Of a DNA stretch of 64,000 nt, positions 27,479-36,739 are shown one piece after another. Made by a program: the position numbers and the translations under genes. How positions within the stretch are numbered: the first letter of the stretch is position 1; each line of letters begins with the position of its first letter. Source of the DNA: UBA4782 sp034429195. GTDB lineage: Bacteria > Chloroflexota > Anaerolineae > Anaerolineales > Anaerolineaceae. Under the pieces are notes generated by a model, which saw nothing but the letters and a program-made list of their open reading frames with translations, ran no database searches and was not told the DNA's origin. The stretch spans positions 384,496 to 448,495 of the forward strand of contig DAOUGQ010000018.1 in assembly GCA_034429195.1 (NCBI GenBank), in the 5' to 3' direction.

Positions 27479-28939
27479 TTATTGAGAATTAATAATTTTT
27501 CTCTTGTAAGTTCTTTGGTTGGCGATCCAGGAAATAACAGAGAGGACTATCCCAAAGAAGATGATCATTGCTGATAAATGCAATACATACTGTAAGCTGT
27601 TCACTTGAACTGCTGAAGGAGCCTCAGTAGCACCATTTACAGGCATCCAACCTAGATTCTTTACGATTCTCCACACCCACAAGGCACTTGTCAAGGCAAT
27701 TCCACTGGTTTGACCTAATGTCCTCGATAAAGCAAGTATTCCTGAAGCAACCCCTAATCTATTCTTCGGTGCTAAACCCATTATTGCACTATTATTTGGT
27801 GATTGAAATAAACCCAATCCAAAACCAATTGGTGCTGTTCGCAAAATATACCCGATTATTGTTGTATTTTCGTCTACAGTTGATAATGCGAGGATACCTA
27901 AAAAGAATATACATAACCCAACAACCGGTAATCTTTCAGTCCCATTTTTATCGGATAATTTTCCAGCAACAGGTGCTGTGATTGCCATTACTGCTGGGAT
28001 TACTCCCATCATTAAACCGCTTGTACTGGAGGAATGTTGTAAAACATTTTGAAGAAAAAAAGGTAATAAGAAAACAATTCCAGAATTAGCAAAGAAAACA
28101 ATAAGTCCTTCTATAACATGGCTTGAAAATTGGAAGTGATCAAATAAAGAAATGTCAAGCATAGGTTGCGCGACCTTCTTCTCGATGAAAATAAATAGTC
28201 CACCAAAAACTGGAAAAAGCATTAAGAGAATAACAACTTCAGATTGGGTAAAACTTTTCAGTTGACCCAATGTTAATCCAAACAATAGGCACCCTAACGT
28301 GAAGAAAAGCGCAATAGCTCCAGGAATGTCAAATTTTTGGTTTCCATCTGGTTTCTTATTCCTCACAAATTTGCTGACCAAAATTATTCCAATAATACTG
28401 ATAGGTATATTAACAAAAAATATCCAATTCCATTTCAGGTAGTTAAGTATCAACCCTCCAATTGTTGGTCCAGTGATAATTCCAAGTGAGACTATTGTCC
28501 CGTTAATCCCCAGTGCCATTCCACGTTCAGTTGAAGGAAAAGCTTCTGTAATGATTGCCGTTCCTAGCACCATTAAAAAAGAAGCACCAATCGCTTGAAA
28601 AGAACGAAACCCAATCAGGGCATACACATTATTTGCTAAACCACAGAGAAACGATCCCAAAGTAAAAACAATGAAGCCGGCGAGATAAATTGGCTTTTTA
28701 CCTACCATATCAGCTAACCTGCCAACACTCAACATCAATATCGATATTGTCAACAAGTAAATAAGAACAACCCACTCAATAACAGTAAAAGTAGTGCTCA
28801 ATTCTTTCACTAACACGGGCAATGCAATATTTACAATGCTTGAATCAATAGTAGCAAGGAAAACCCCCATAGCAACTGCTGCCATAATGAACCATTTATT
28901 CTTATTGTTCTCTATATCCTGGGAGGTAATAAATTCCAT
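27479..28939 (-). CDS. MFS exporter, DHA2 (EmrB/QacA) type, 14 membrane segments
   Basis: A 486-residue membrane protein with about 14 hydrophobic segments. Motif A-like LADMVGKKP lies between segments 2 and 3, and the segment-1 sequence FLATIDSSIVNIALP is the D1 motif of drug:proton antiporters of the EmrB/QacA type. It is the last gene of a - strand run with a membrane protein, a response regulator and a histidine kinase, so it is probably induced by that two-component system. The likely role is proton-driven efflux of a toxic compound; the compound is unknown. Confidence 0.9.
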   Translation of the reverse strand: MEFITSQDIENNKNKWFIMAAVAMGVFLATIDSSIVNIALPVLVKELSTTFTVIEWVVLIYLLTISILMLSVGRLADMVGKKPIYLAGFIVFTLGSFLCGLANNVYALIGFRSFQAIGASFLMVLGTAIITEAFPSTERGMALGINGTIVSLGIITGPTIGGLILNYLKWNWIFFVNIPISIIGIILVSKFVRNKKPDGNQKFDIPGAIALFFTLGCLLFGLTLGQLKSFTQSEVVILLMLFPVFGGLFIFIEKKVAQPMLDISLFDHFQFSSHVIEGLIVFFANSGIVFLLPFFLQNVLQHSSSTSGLMMGVIPAVMAITAPVAGKLSDKNGTERLPVVGLCIFFLGILALSTVDENTTIIGYILRTAPIGFGLGLFQSPNNSAIMGLAPKNRLGVASGILALSRTLGQTSGIALTSALWVWRIVKNLGWMPVNGATEAPSAVQVNSLQYVLHLSAMIIFFGIVLSVISWIANQRTYKRKIINSQ

Positions 28940-28975
28940 GATTATATTTCAAATATTGCAGTTTTTATTCATAAA

Positions 28976-29839
28976 TCATTTATGTACATCTTTTCTGATT
29001 AATAACAGATAAAAACCAATCAGGATAACAATAATCGAGCCACTGTCTCCAACAAAGCTTAATGCCTTGCTAGAATTTGCTCCTAATGCCAATCCCCAAC
29101 CAACAAATGCCAAAACTCCTCCCGGAATAAGTGGCCACCAAATGACTTGAGAAAACAGGAAACGAGAGATTAGGGCAATTAAAACCCATCCCACTGCAAA
29201 CCAAACAAGCATTATGCCCGTTTGGGCTAATCCATCAGGGTTGGTTTCAGGTCTCCATGCTAAATAAATACCTGGACCAGTTGTGATTAGAATACATCCA
29301 GGAATGATCAATCCAAACCAATTTCTAACTAATCCCCATCCCAATAAAGCAATTCCAACGCCAAGGGTGACAGCAAGAACAAAATGGAGTAAGGATAGCT
29401 TTTCCAAGAAAAAGATAATAGAGAGAGGAAATAACATGCCCGCTGGTATTAATGGCCAAAGCCGCGATTTCCTCTTTGCACCTCCCAGGACGATAGCCAG
29501 GAACACAAAACAACAAACCAACAGAAGAATGCAGAAACCTATTTTTTTAATAACGCTTGCAGTCAAATGGGTATTTGAAAAGTAGATAAGTATGAGTCCA
29601 ATTCCTGCAATAAAAATACCTGCGATCTTTAACCCGTCAGCATTGGTGGCAAATCCAAATATGAGAAAAATAAATCCTGCAAATAAAATTGCAGTAAAAG
29701 TAATCCATTTTTGATGTAATGCTGCTCCAAGCAAATATCCTGCACCTAGTGTAACCAGAACAAAGCCAATAGAAAGGTAAACTGCCTGTGATTTTGTTTT
29801 GATATTTAATCTTTCTAGCATAGTTTTATAAAACCCCAA
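28976..29839 (-). CDS. Multi-pass membrane protein of unknown function
   Basis: A 287-residue, very hydrophobic protein with eight or nine membrane segments, short loops and no large soluble domain. I do not recognise a family. The frame begins inside the end of the response regulator gene (14-base overlap); a second in-frame ATG at 29821 would avoid most of the overlap. It lies between the regulator and the exporter genes and is co-oriented with both. It may be a target of the two-component system or help sense the membrane state. No function is assigned. Confidence 0.7.
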   Translation of the reverse strand: MGFYKTMLERLNIKTKSQAVYLSIGFVLVTLGAGYLLGAALHQKWITFTAILFAGFIFLIFGFATNADGLKIAGIFIAGIGLILIYFSNTHLTASVIKKIGFCILLLVCCFVFLAIVLGGAKRKSRLWPLIPAGMLFPLSIIFFLEKLSLLHFVLAVTLGVGIALLGWGLVRNWFGLIIPGCILITTGPGIYLAWRPETNPDGLAQTGIMLVWFAVGWVLIALISRFLFSQVIWWPLIPGGVLAFVGWGLALGANSSKALSFVGDSGSIIVILIGFYLLLIRKDVHK

Positions 29840-30476
29840 ATTCTCTAGCTTTAATTACTGCTTGCAATCGATCTCTGGCGCCTAATTTTGCTAAAATACT
29901 GCTTACATGATTCTTTGCTGTTCCTTCTGAAATAACCAGTTTTAATGCAATTTCTTTATTTGAGAATCCAATAGCAATTAAAGACAGGACTTCAATTTCT
30001 CGCTGGCTTAATGGTTCAATAAGTGAATTATCGGGTTCCTTGCGAGTCGTTTCGGCTTGGGTTACTTTTTCTACCAGCTTCGTCATTGCACTTGGCGCTA
30101 AAATGTATTCTCCCCTGGCAGCGGTTCTTATTGAAGAAAATAGCTGTTCAGATTTCATATCCTTAAGCAAGTATCCAACAGCTCCGACTTTTAATCCAGT
30201 AAACAGAGCTTCATCCTCATCAAAGGTTGTAAGCATGATGATACGGATATTTGGATAAGCAGCATGAATGATTTCGATTGCTTTTACACCATCCATTTCT
30301 GGCATACGTAAGTCCATCAAAATGACATCGGGCAACAGTTCCTTTGTCATCGCCACTGCTTCATTCCCGTTGGTCGCTTCACCTATAATTACAAAATCAT
30401 CTTGAGTTTCTAATAAAGTCCGAAGCGCCTCACGAAATAAAATCTGGTCATCAACAATCAAAATGGATGTGCTCAT
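29826..30476 (-). CDS. Response regulator, NarL/LuxR (REC-HTH) type
   Basis: A 216-residue protein. The receiver domain has the phosphoacceptor Asp in VILMDLRMP (near residue 55), preceded by acidic residues in ILIVDDQ, a Thr in MLTTFD and a Lys in LLKDM. The C-terminal LuxR-type helix-turn-helix reads LSQREIEVLSLIAIGFSNKEIA, running from about residue 153. It overlaps the histidine kinase gene by four bases (ATGA), so the two form a cognate pair. It probably controls its own operon, including the downstream exporter. Confidence 0.94.
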   Translation of the reverse strand: MSTSILIVDDQILFREALRTLLETQDDFVIIGEATNGNEAVAMTKELLPDVILMDLRMPEMDGVKAIEIIHAAYPNIRIIMLTTFDEDEALFTGLKVGAVGYLLKDMKSEQLFSSIRTAARGEYILAPSAMTKLVEKVTQAETTRKEPDNSLIEPLSQREIEVLSLIAIGFSNKEIALKLVISEGTAKNHVSSILAKLGARDRLQAVIKAREFGVL

Positions 30477-31660
30477 AATCTTTTAGGCACCTTTACTTTC
30501 AGCGTAAATCCCTTATTCTTATTCGTTTCTATCGTTAACACTCCACTTAATTGTTCTACCCGTTCACGCAGTCCGATGATCCCATACCCACCATTCAATG
30601 CATTTGCCCCAATACCATCATCAGTTAATGTAAGGCTGGTATCACCATTTTCATCATAATTGATTTTTACACTAATCTTGCTTGCATTAGAATGTTTACC
30701 AATATTACTTAACCCTTCCTGTAATGTTCGAAAGAAAAGTACCTCAATCTCTGGGGTCAGTTGTCTTTCATGACCAATGACATTTACTTCTGTTTTGTAT
30801 CCAGTATTTTCAAATGGTTTTAGTAATCGGGTAAGGCGTTGAGTGAAGGGGATATCAGACTTTTTCGTATCTCGAAGAGCACTAATGGATTGTCGCACAT
30901 CTTTTAATGCGTCGTCTGATAATGTTTCAGCAGTCGATAGCAGTTCAGCGGCGCTATCGGGATCTTTTTTCATAGTTGCCTGTGCAGCTTTTATCTGCAT
31001 GCTGATCGTCGTAAGATAATGTCCCAATCCATCGTGGATTTCACGTGCCATACGGTTGCGTTCTCGAGTTAAAGTCAGCTCTTCAACCTGATTGGCATAT
31101 AACTTAAGCTGTTCATTGGTCGCTTCTAGATCTTTGACCAAACCTTCGATCTCGATGCGTGAACGTTCTTCATTAATAACCATTTGTGTAAAGCTTACAA
31201 TGAAGAATTGACAACCGATCAATATTGGTAAATGAGAAAAAACAGCCTTAATACCTGTAGATAAATCCAGGCTAATTGCATACCCAATAACGACAAGCAA
31301 GTTAAATATTAAGGGGCCATTTAATTCCAACAAAACAGATGAATGCACGATTATTGGTAAGAAAAGCAACGCAGCCAGGTCAATTCCATCTGTCAGATAC
31401 ACAATTGTGCAGCTAATTATTATTTGACTGCCAAAGTAAACATAATTTGCCCAGGAACGAGTAGATTTTACACAATAACCATATCCGTAAATACCATTTG
31501 CAAGATAAATAACACCCAAAATAATCAATAGAAAAATTTGTACGGTTTTTAAGGTATCAAACTTTGTAAAAATAAAAAAATAGGTAACCATAACGACCAT
31601 TGCAAAAGCCAGGTCGGTGCCAGTACCCGTCATGATTTTAGATTTGTATTTATGTGACAT
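30473..31660 (-). CDS. Sensor histidine kinase, HisKA_3 (NarX/DesK-like) type
   Basis: About 395 residues from the ATG at 31660; a TTG at 31669 is in frame but lies in a likely -10 box. About six membrane segments make up the first 150 residues, then a coiled coil, then the dimerisation helix with the phosphorylated His in REIHDGLGHYL. The C-terminal ATPase domain has the N box (FRTLQEGLSNIGKHS) and a G box DDGIGANALNGGYG. There is no large extracytoplasmic loop, so the signal is likely sensed in or at the membrane. It is paired with the NarL-type regulator. Confidence 0.92.
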   Translation of the reverse strand: MSHKYKSKIMTGTGTDLAFAMVVMVTYFFIFTKFDTLKTVQIFLLIILGVIYLANGIYGYGYCVKSTRSWANYVYFGSQIIISCTIVYLTDGIDLAALLFLPIIVHSSVLLELNGPLIFNLLVVIGYAISLDLSTGIKAVFSHLPILIGCQFFIVSFTQMVINEERSRIEIEGLVKDLEATNEQLKLYANQVEELTLTRERNRMAREIHDGLGHYLTTISMQIKAAQATMKKDPDSAAELLSTAETLSDDALKDVRQSISALRDTKKSDIPFTQRLTRLLKPFENTGYKTEVNVIGHERQLTPEIEVLFFRTLQEGLSNIGKHSNASKISVKINYDENGDTSLTLTDDGIGANALNGGYGIIGLRERVEQLSGVLTIETNKNKGFTLKVKVPKRL

Positions 31661-31668
31661 ACCATGCA

Positions 31669-31674
31669 ATTATA
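31669..31674 (-). promoter_or_regulatory. Possible -10 box of the histidine kinase operon
   Basis: TATAAT reads on the - strand only nine bases ahead of the ATG at 31660. If it is used, the transcript would be nearly leaderless. No good -35 box is seen at the right distance and no Shine-Dalgarno site precedes the ATG, so the call is tentative. Confidence 0.35.
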
Positions 31675-31816
31675 GCATTCAACAAATTTACCGGGCTATG
31701 TCTTCTTTCACATTTCTTTATAGGTCGCAAATGTGACTGTTGGAACTTCAAACAAAAATACCTGCTGATTATCATCAAATTATGTTATTCAAGTATTTTC
31801 AGAAAGGGTATCATGA

Positions 31817-33316
31817 ATGAATGTATTATTGCTTTACCCAGAATTTCCAGATACTTTTTGGAGTTTTAAACATGCTCTTCGATTTGTATTAAAAAAGGCA
31901 TCATCACCGCCACTTGGTCTGATTACTGTTGCAGCGATGCTACCAGATAATTGGAATAAACGACTTGTTGACCTGAATGTTCGAAAGTTAAAAGATTCTG
32001 ATTTGAAATGGGCTGATATCGTTTTCGTCAGTGCGATGATCATCCAGAAAAAATCAGTTCGTGATGTCTTTTCTCGGTGCAAAAATTTTCAGAAGAAAAT
32101 CGTTGCTGGTGGCCCTCTATTTACTGCTGAATATCAAGAATTCGAAAACCTAGCAGATCATTTTGTCCTGAATGAAGCAGAGATAACACTGCCACAATTT
32201 CTCCAGGATTTTCAAAATGGGATCGCAAAGAAAGTCTACAAAACAGAAGAATTCTGTGATATTAAGGAATCTCCCGTTCCTCTTTGGAATCTTATTGATC
32301 TGAATAAATATGATTCTTTGAGTATCCAATTTTCACGTGGATGTCCATTCAACTGTGACTTTTGTAATATTACTGCGCTGCTTGGACATAAACCTCGACT
32401 TAAAACTGCACAGCAGATCATAGCTGAATTGGATCTTATGTATTCATTAGGATGGCGTCGCAATATCTTTTTTGTTGATGACAATTTTATTGGCAACAAA
32501 CGGATACTAAAAGATGAAATTCTTCCTGCACTCATCGAATGGCGAAAAGGGAAGATAGGCTGTCATTTTCTTACAGAAGCTTCCATAAATCTTGCTGATG
32601 ATGAAGAATTAATGCAATTAATGGTCACTGCTGGTTTCAAATCAGTTTTTGTCGGTATTGAAACTCCTTCCGAAGAAGGGCTGGCTGAATGTCAGAAAAC
32701 GCAAAACAAAAATAGAAATCTCGTCGAATCTGTCAAAGAAATGCAGCATTCCGGTTTGCAGGTGATGGGTGGGTTTATTGTTGGATTTGATAGTGATACA
32801 GAAAGCATATTTAAAAGACAGATTGAATTCATTCAGCAAAGTGGTATTGTCACCGCAATGGTTGGCTTGCTTCAAGCTCCAATCGGAACCAGGCTATATC
32901 AAAGATTAAAAACTGAAGGCCGAATTATTTCTGACATGTCAGGAGATAATGCGGATGGATCAACCAATATCATCACAAAAATGGATTTTCAATCCCTGAA
33001 GAATGGTTACTTTGAAATTCTCAAAGAAATTTATTCTCCTAAACTGTTTTATGAAAGGGTTGCGAATTGTTTAGCATCGTATCAACCTGCAATACAAACA
33101 GTTCAATTGGAAGCCAGTGAAATCTATGCTTTTTTGCGTTCGATATGGAAGTTAGGGATACTAGGGAAAGAAAGAAAATACTACTGGAAGTTATTCTTTC
33201 ACACCCTCTTTCATGACCCGAAGAAGTTTCCACTGGCAATTACATTTTCGATTTATGGATATCATTTTAGGAAGATATTAGAAAATAATTGTAAATTAGA
33301 AAATATTAGAATATAA
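31817..33316 (+). CDS. B12-binding-domain radical SAM protein
   Basis: A 499-residue protein with an N-terminal cobalamin-binding-like Rossmann domain (starting MNVLLLYPEFPDTFW, residues 1-130) and a radical SAM barrel with CPFNCDFC (CxxxCxxC) near residue 176. A C-terminal extension of about 170 residues follows, of the type found in the DUF4070 group. The lower-ligand motif of cobalamin (DxHxxG) is not obvious. Such proteins carry out methylations or other radical modifications of unknown substrates, often hopanoid, lipid or secondary-metabolite related. It stands alone between divergent and convergent neighbours and ends at a hairpin. The substrate is unknown. Confidence 0.85.
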   Translation: MNVLLLYPEFPDTFWSFKHALRFVLKKASSPPLGLITVAAMLPDNWNKRLVDLNVRKLKDSDLKWADIVFVSAMIIQKKSVRDVFSRCKNFQKKIVAGGPLFTAEYQEFENLADHFVLNEAEITLPQFLQDFQNGIAKKVYKTEEFCDIKESPVPLWNLIDLNKYDSLSIQFSRGCPFNCDFCNITALLGHKPRLKTAQQIIAELDLMYSLGWRRNIFFVDDNFIGNKRILKDEILPALIEWRKGKIGCHFLTEASINLADDEELMQLMVTAGFKSVFVGIETPSEEGLAECQKTQNKNRNLVESVKEMQHSGLQVMGGFIVGFDSDTESIFKRQIEFIQQSGIVTAMVGLLQAPIGTRLYQRLKTEGRIISDMSGDNADGSTNIITKMDFQSLKNGYFEILKEIYSPKLFYERVANCLASYQPAIQTVQLEASEIYAFLRSIWKLGILGKERKYYWKLFFHTLFHDPKKFPLAITFSIYGYHFRKILENNCKLENIRI

Positions 33317-33340
33317 TGCCTACGCGCAATATGTGAAAAT

Positions 33341-33379
33341 AATCGCTCACACAGGAAACACAAACCCGTGTGAGCGATT
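33341..33379. terminator. Bidirectional intrinsic terminator
   Basis: A 12-base perfect inverted repeat (AATCGCTCACAC and its complement) around a 15-base loop, with short T-runs on both sides. It lies between the convergent ends of the radical SAM gene (+) and the second phnE gene (-) and should serve both. Confidence 0.85.
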
Positions 33380-33381
33380 TT

Positions 33382-34527
33382 CTAAACAAGTTCTTTTCTA
33401 ATCCTTGCGCTCAAAAAGTCCAGTATCCAAACAACTATAATAATCGCATATATGGCTGTTCCTGCTTTTGGGTATTCAAACGAGTTTATTCTTTGTGACA
33501 GGTAATACCCGATCCCACCACCACCAACAAAGCCTATTACAGTAGAAATGCGAACATTGATATCCCAATGGTATATCGTGAAGGAAAGAAAATCAGGAAC
33601 AATTTGGGGGATTACTGCATAGAAGATCACTTGCGCCCAATTTGCCCCTGTTGACCTTAAAGCTTCTATTGGTCCTGGATCGATGCTTTCTACGGATTCT
33701 GAGAACATCTTTCCTAGGGATGCAGTGGTAACCATCACTAGTGCCAGAATACCAGCGAAGGGCGTTCCATATCCGACAACCAGTGCAAAGATAGTTGCCA
33801 TCACTAGAGGTTCATATGATCGAATCAGGTTAAGAATTGAACGAACTAGATAATATATTGCTGAACCTATTGGACCATGTCTGGTTATATTACTGGCAGC
33901 CATAAAACTAAGAGGAATAGCGAATATTGTGGCTATCGTTGTTGCCAATAACGCCATGAATATTGTTACAACTAAAGAATCCACTACTTCTTTTGTCGTG
34001 GAAGAAAATACGAGTTTAGTATTCTTTACTTCCACTTCCGCAGTGAGCTTTACAGGGGTACCTTCTTTGGTAAGAAGAATTGGACGTATCTCTATCTGTT
34101 TAGTAAATTCGCCTTTAGAGTCTGTAGTAAGCCTACCTGCGCTTAGTTTGTTCCCATCTGGAAAATACCACCACAGTGCAACACCCGTGTTAGGATCTAG
34201 CATTTTTCCATAAATATTAAATTTCTGTCCAACATCTCCACAAGCAATATCTACTTCAATTCTGGGGCCTGATGTTTCATGCTTGCTTGGTTCTGCAGAG
34301 CCACATGGCACTGGAAAATCATACTGAAAGGTTGCTACTTGTGTAGACCTGGTAAAAATATCTGGTACTGCAAACTCTTTTAATATCTTACTTGCTTTTG
34401 GTGCTGAAACAACTAACTTCACAGGATCAAATTGCGTCACTTTGGCGCTGACATAATATGCAGCCGCAAGGGCAATGATAATCAACGTAAAACGAGCTGG
34501 CTTAAGGATCTTTTCCAGTGATGTCAT
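33382..34527 (-). CDS. phnE: Phosphonate-type ABC transporter permease (PhnE) with extra Ig-like domain
   Basis: A 381-residue permease, about 100 residues longer than ordinary PhnE. After one N-terminal membrane helix there is an extracytoplasmic stretch (about residues 45-180) with two Cys (in FPVPCG and DIACGD), tryptophans and a D-x-x-G-x-F pattern suggestive of an Ig-like sandwich. The standard permease core follows, with the EAA loop EALRSTGANWAQVIFYAVIPQ. It begins two bases after the first permease gene ends. The two permeases share the inserted domain and probably form a heterodimer with PhnC and PhnD. Confidence 0.88.
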   Translation of the reverse strand: MTSLEKILKPARFTLIIIALAAAYYVSAKVTQFDPVKLVVSAPKASKILKEFAVPDIFTRSTQVATFQYDFPVPCGSAEPSKHETSGPRIEVDIACGDVGQKFNIYGKMLDPNTGVALWWYFPDGNKLSAGRLTTDSKGEFTKQIEIRPILLTKEGTPVKLTAEVEVKNTKLVFSSTTKEVVDSLVVTIFMALLATTIATIFAIPLSFMAASNITRHGPIGSAIYYLVRSILNLIRSYEPLVMATIFALVVGYGTPFAGILALVMVTTASLGKMFSESVESIDPGPIEALRSTGANWAQVIFYAVIPQIVPDFLSFTIYHWDINVRISTVIGFVGGGGIGYYLSQRINSFEYPKAGTAIYAIIIVVWILDFLSARIRKELV

Positions 34528-34529
34528 GG

Positions 34530-35903
34530 CTACCTGATCCTCTCTCGTAATTTTGCACTAAAGAAATCTAGTACGATGACTACGAAGGCTATTGCGATGA
34601 ATGCACTGGATAAAGAACGATAGTCTCCCAACATGATCCACTGATAAAGGAAGAAACCAATGCCACCTCCACCGACAAAACCAATGATTGTAGAATTTCT
34701 TACATTAATATCCCATCTGAAAATTGTTAATGCAGTAAATGGTGGGACAATCTGCGGTATTACACCGTAACGAACAATTTGGATCCAATTCGCACCGGTT
34801 GCACGAATGGCTTCTATAGGCCCAGGATCAATGCCTTCTATCACCTCCGAATACAGCTTCCCCAACGCAGCAATTGTATGTACAGTAATAGCTAACATAC
34901 CAGGGAATGGACCAAGTCCGACGATCACCACAAAGATGATCGCTAATATCATCGATTCGATTGACCTGAAAAAGTTCAAAATTGTGCGTACGATCGTATA
35001 GATCGTCATTGTTATGAAGTTACCACCCATTAAATTTCTTGCAGCCAAAAAACTGATCGGAATAGCCAACAGAGCTCCAAGAGTTGTAGCTAGAAAAGCT
35101 AGTGCAATCGTTTCGTAAATACCTTGCACCAGGTATCCTCCAGTTTTTGTTAATTGAATACCTTTAATTTCGCGTGTTTGTATAACCGTTGGTTGATGAG
35201 GAGATGGATTCGTAGGATCAGTGGAATTAGTTAAAGCCCGAGGAGGGACGGCAATAAAAAAGGTTACTTTCCCTTCTTTATCAGATACAGATTTCCATGA
35301 ACCTGACAATGCAGAAATGGGATCGTGCCATTCAAGCGTTACAGGATAATCAGGCCACAACCCTTCAGCAGAGATCGTGACATATTCATTTACATTGGCA
35401 CATGATGGAAATGCTCTTATCCTGATCCCATCCTCAGTTCGGTCTGATACTGGAGGATTCTGAGAGCATGGTACTTCTACATAAACGAATGCTTCTTTCG
35501 TTTCTGCCTTCTTTTCAAATAATTTTGGATGCAACATTGGTTGAATAACAGCCTGTGCTCTTTCTGGATTTGTGAAAAGTGCTGCTAAATCAAACTCAGT
35601 AACTTTGATTCCAATCCCATAAGCAATTATGACCCAGATGATGATCGCAAAAAGCATCTTCGCACCTTTTGCTAAAATCACATCGAGGATATTCCAAATC
35701 CAGAATAAAGCTATCAGAATATACCAGACAGGGTGTTTATACCAGATCACTGCTAGAAGAGCAGAGACTCCCAATATCATTATGGCATTACCGCGTTTTG
35801 CTCTTTTTTGATATATCTGTCCCAGTCCAGGTAATATCAAAGAAAGAATTATGGCGATCGCCATGGATCTTTTCTTCAATGTGATAATGTTAGAAAAGCT
35901 CAT
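34530..35903 (-). CDS. phnE: Phosphonate-type ABC transporter permease (PhnE) with TM2-like N-terminus and Ig-like domain
   Basis: A 457-residue permease, far above the 260-290 of classic PhnE. Residues 1-90 form hydrophobic helices with LPGLGQIYQKRAKRG, a TM2/DUF5683-like motif. Residues 120-260 form an extracytoplasmic stretch with Cys in EVPCSQNP and FPSCANV and a D-x-x-G-x-V/F beta pattern that aligns by eye with the insertion in the other permease. The C-terminal core has the EAA loop EAIRATGANWIQIVRYGVIPQ. It overlaps phnC by one base. Why both permeases carry this insertion is unknown; docking of the binding protein is one possibility. Confidence 0.88.
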   Translation of the reverse strand: MSFSNIITLKKRSMAIAIILSLILPGLGQIYQKRAKRGNAIMILGVSALLAVIWYKHPVWYILIALFWIWNILDVILAKGAKMLFAIIIWVIIAYGIGIKVTEFDLAALFTNPERAQAVIQPMLHPKLFEKKAETKEAFVYVEVPCSQNPPVSDRTEDGIRIRAFPSCANVNEYVTISAEGLWPDYPVTLEWHDPISALSGSWKSVSDKEGKVTFFIAVPPRALTNSTDPTNPSPHQPTVIQTREIKGIQLTKTGGYLVQGIYETIALAFLATTLGALLAIPISFLAARNLMGGNFITMTIYTIVRTILNFFRSIESMILAIIFVVIVGLGPFPGMLAITVHTIAALGKLYSEVIEGIDPGPIEAIRATGANWIQIVRYGVIPQIVPPFTALTIFRWDINVRNSTIIGFVGGGGIGFFLYQWIMLGDYRSLSSAFIAIAFVVIVLDFFSAKLRERIR

Positions 35904-36673
35904 TATGCCCCCACCTGAGTGGCGTGAACTTCTTGAGCTTCTTCACCATAAATTTCTTTAAATCGCTCTCGGTTGATTTCCTGAGCGTCACCTTCAAATA
36001 CCTTTCTCCCATCTTTTAATGCAATTACATGCGTTGCATACCTTTGAACAAGATCTAAAAAATGAAGACTACAAATCACAGTAGTACCATGCGATTTATT
36101 TAGTTGTTCCAGGTATTGAAGTATTGAATGAGCCAAGACCGGATCCAGACTTGCAACAGGTTCATCTGCTAACATGATTTTTGGTTCCTGCATTAAAGCG
36201 CGTGCTATTCCTACACGCTGTTGTTGCCCGCCAGATAGCGCATCTGCACGTTCCTTTGCTTTATCAGAAATACCGACAGTTTCGAGGGCATCAATCGCCC
36301 GTTGCTTTTCTTCTGAAGACCAGACTCCCAATAAAGACGGAATAGTACTGGTGTAACCAAGCCTACCACTAAGGACATTCGTCATGACTGATGATCTTTT
36401 TACCAAATTAAATTGTTGAAAGACCATTCCTATATGCCGGCGAATTTTTCTCAGCTCATTTCCTTTAGCGGCAGTAATGTCAATCCCATCCCAGATAATT
36501 TGACCCTCTGTGGGATCAATCAACCGGTTGATGCATCTAAGTAATGTGGATTTCCCCGAACCAGATAAACCGATCACTATTAGAAATTCTCCATCCGGTA
36601 CAGAAAAACTTACATCAGTTAATGCTTGTGTTCCACTAGGGTATATTTTTGATAAATGCTTTACTTCTAACAC
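35903..36673 (-). CDS. phnC: Phosphonate-type ABC transporter ATP-binding protein
   Basis: A 256-residue ATPase with Walker A GLSGSGKST (near residue 34), Q-loop MVFQQFNLV, signature LSGGQQQRVGIA and Walker B IMLADEPVASLDP, followed by the His switch CSLHFLD. The sequence is close to PhnC. It lies between phnD, which is separated from it by an intrinsic terminator, and the two permeases. It powers import of phosphonate, phosphite or a similar anion; no phosphonate-degrading gene is seen in the window. Confidence 0.93.
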   Translation of the reverse strand: MLEVKHLSKIYPSGTQALTDVSFSVPDGEFLIVIGLSGSGKSTLLRCINRLIDPTEGQIIWDGIDITAAKGNELRKIRRHIGMVFQQFNLVKRSSVMTNVLSGRLGYTSTIPSLLGVWSSEEKQRAIDALETVGISDKAKERADALSGGQQQRVGIARALMQEPKIMLADEPVASLDPVLAHSILQYLEQLNKSHGTTVICSLHFLDLVQRYATHVIALKDGRKVFEGDAQEINRERFKEIYGEEAQEVHATQVGA

Positions 36674-36689
36674 GTTGCCATCCCTCTAT

Positions 36690-36724
36690 AAAAAAGAGGG
36701 AGGAGAAAAGCTTCCTCCTCCCTC
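36690..36724 (-). terminator. Intercistronic terminator/attenuator between phnD and phnC
   Basis: On the - strand GAGGGAGGAG pairs with CTCCTCCCTC around a short loop and is followed at once by six T residues, which is a full intrinsic terminator. It lies after the phnD stop and 17 bases ahead of the phnC start. Partial termination here would give more binding protein than membrane components. Confidence 0.85.
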
Positions 36725-36739
36725 TAAGCAATAGATAAG

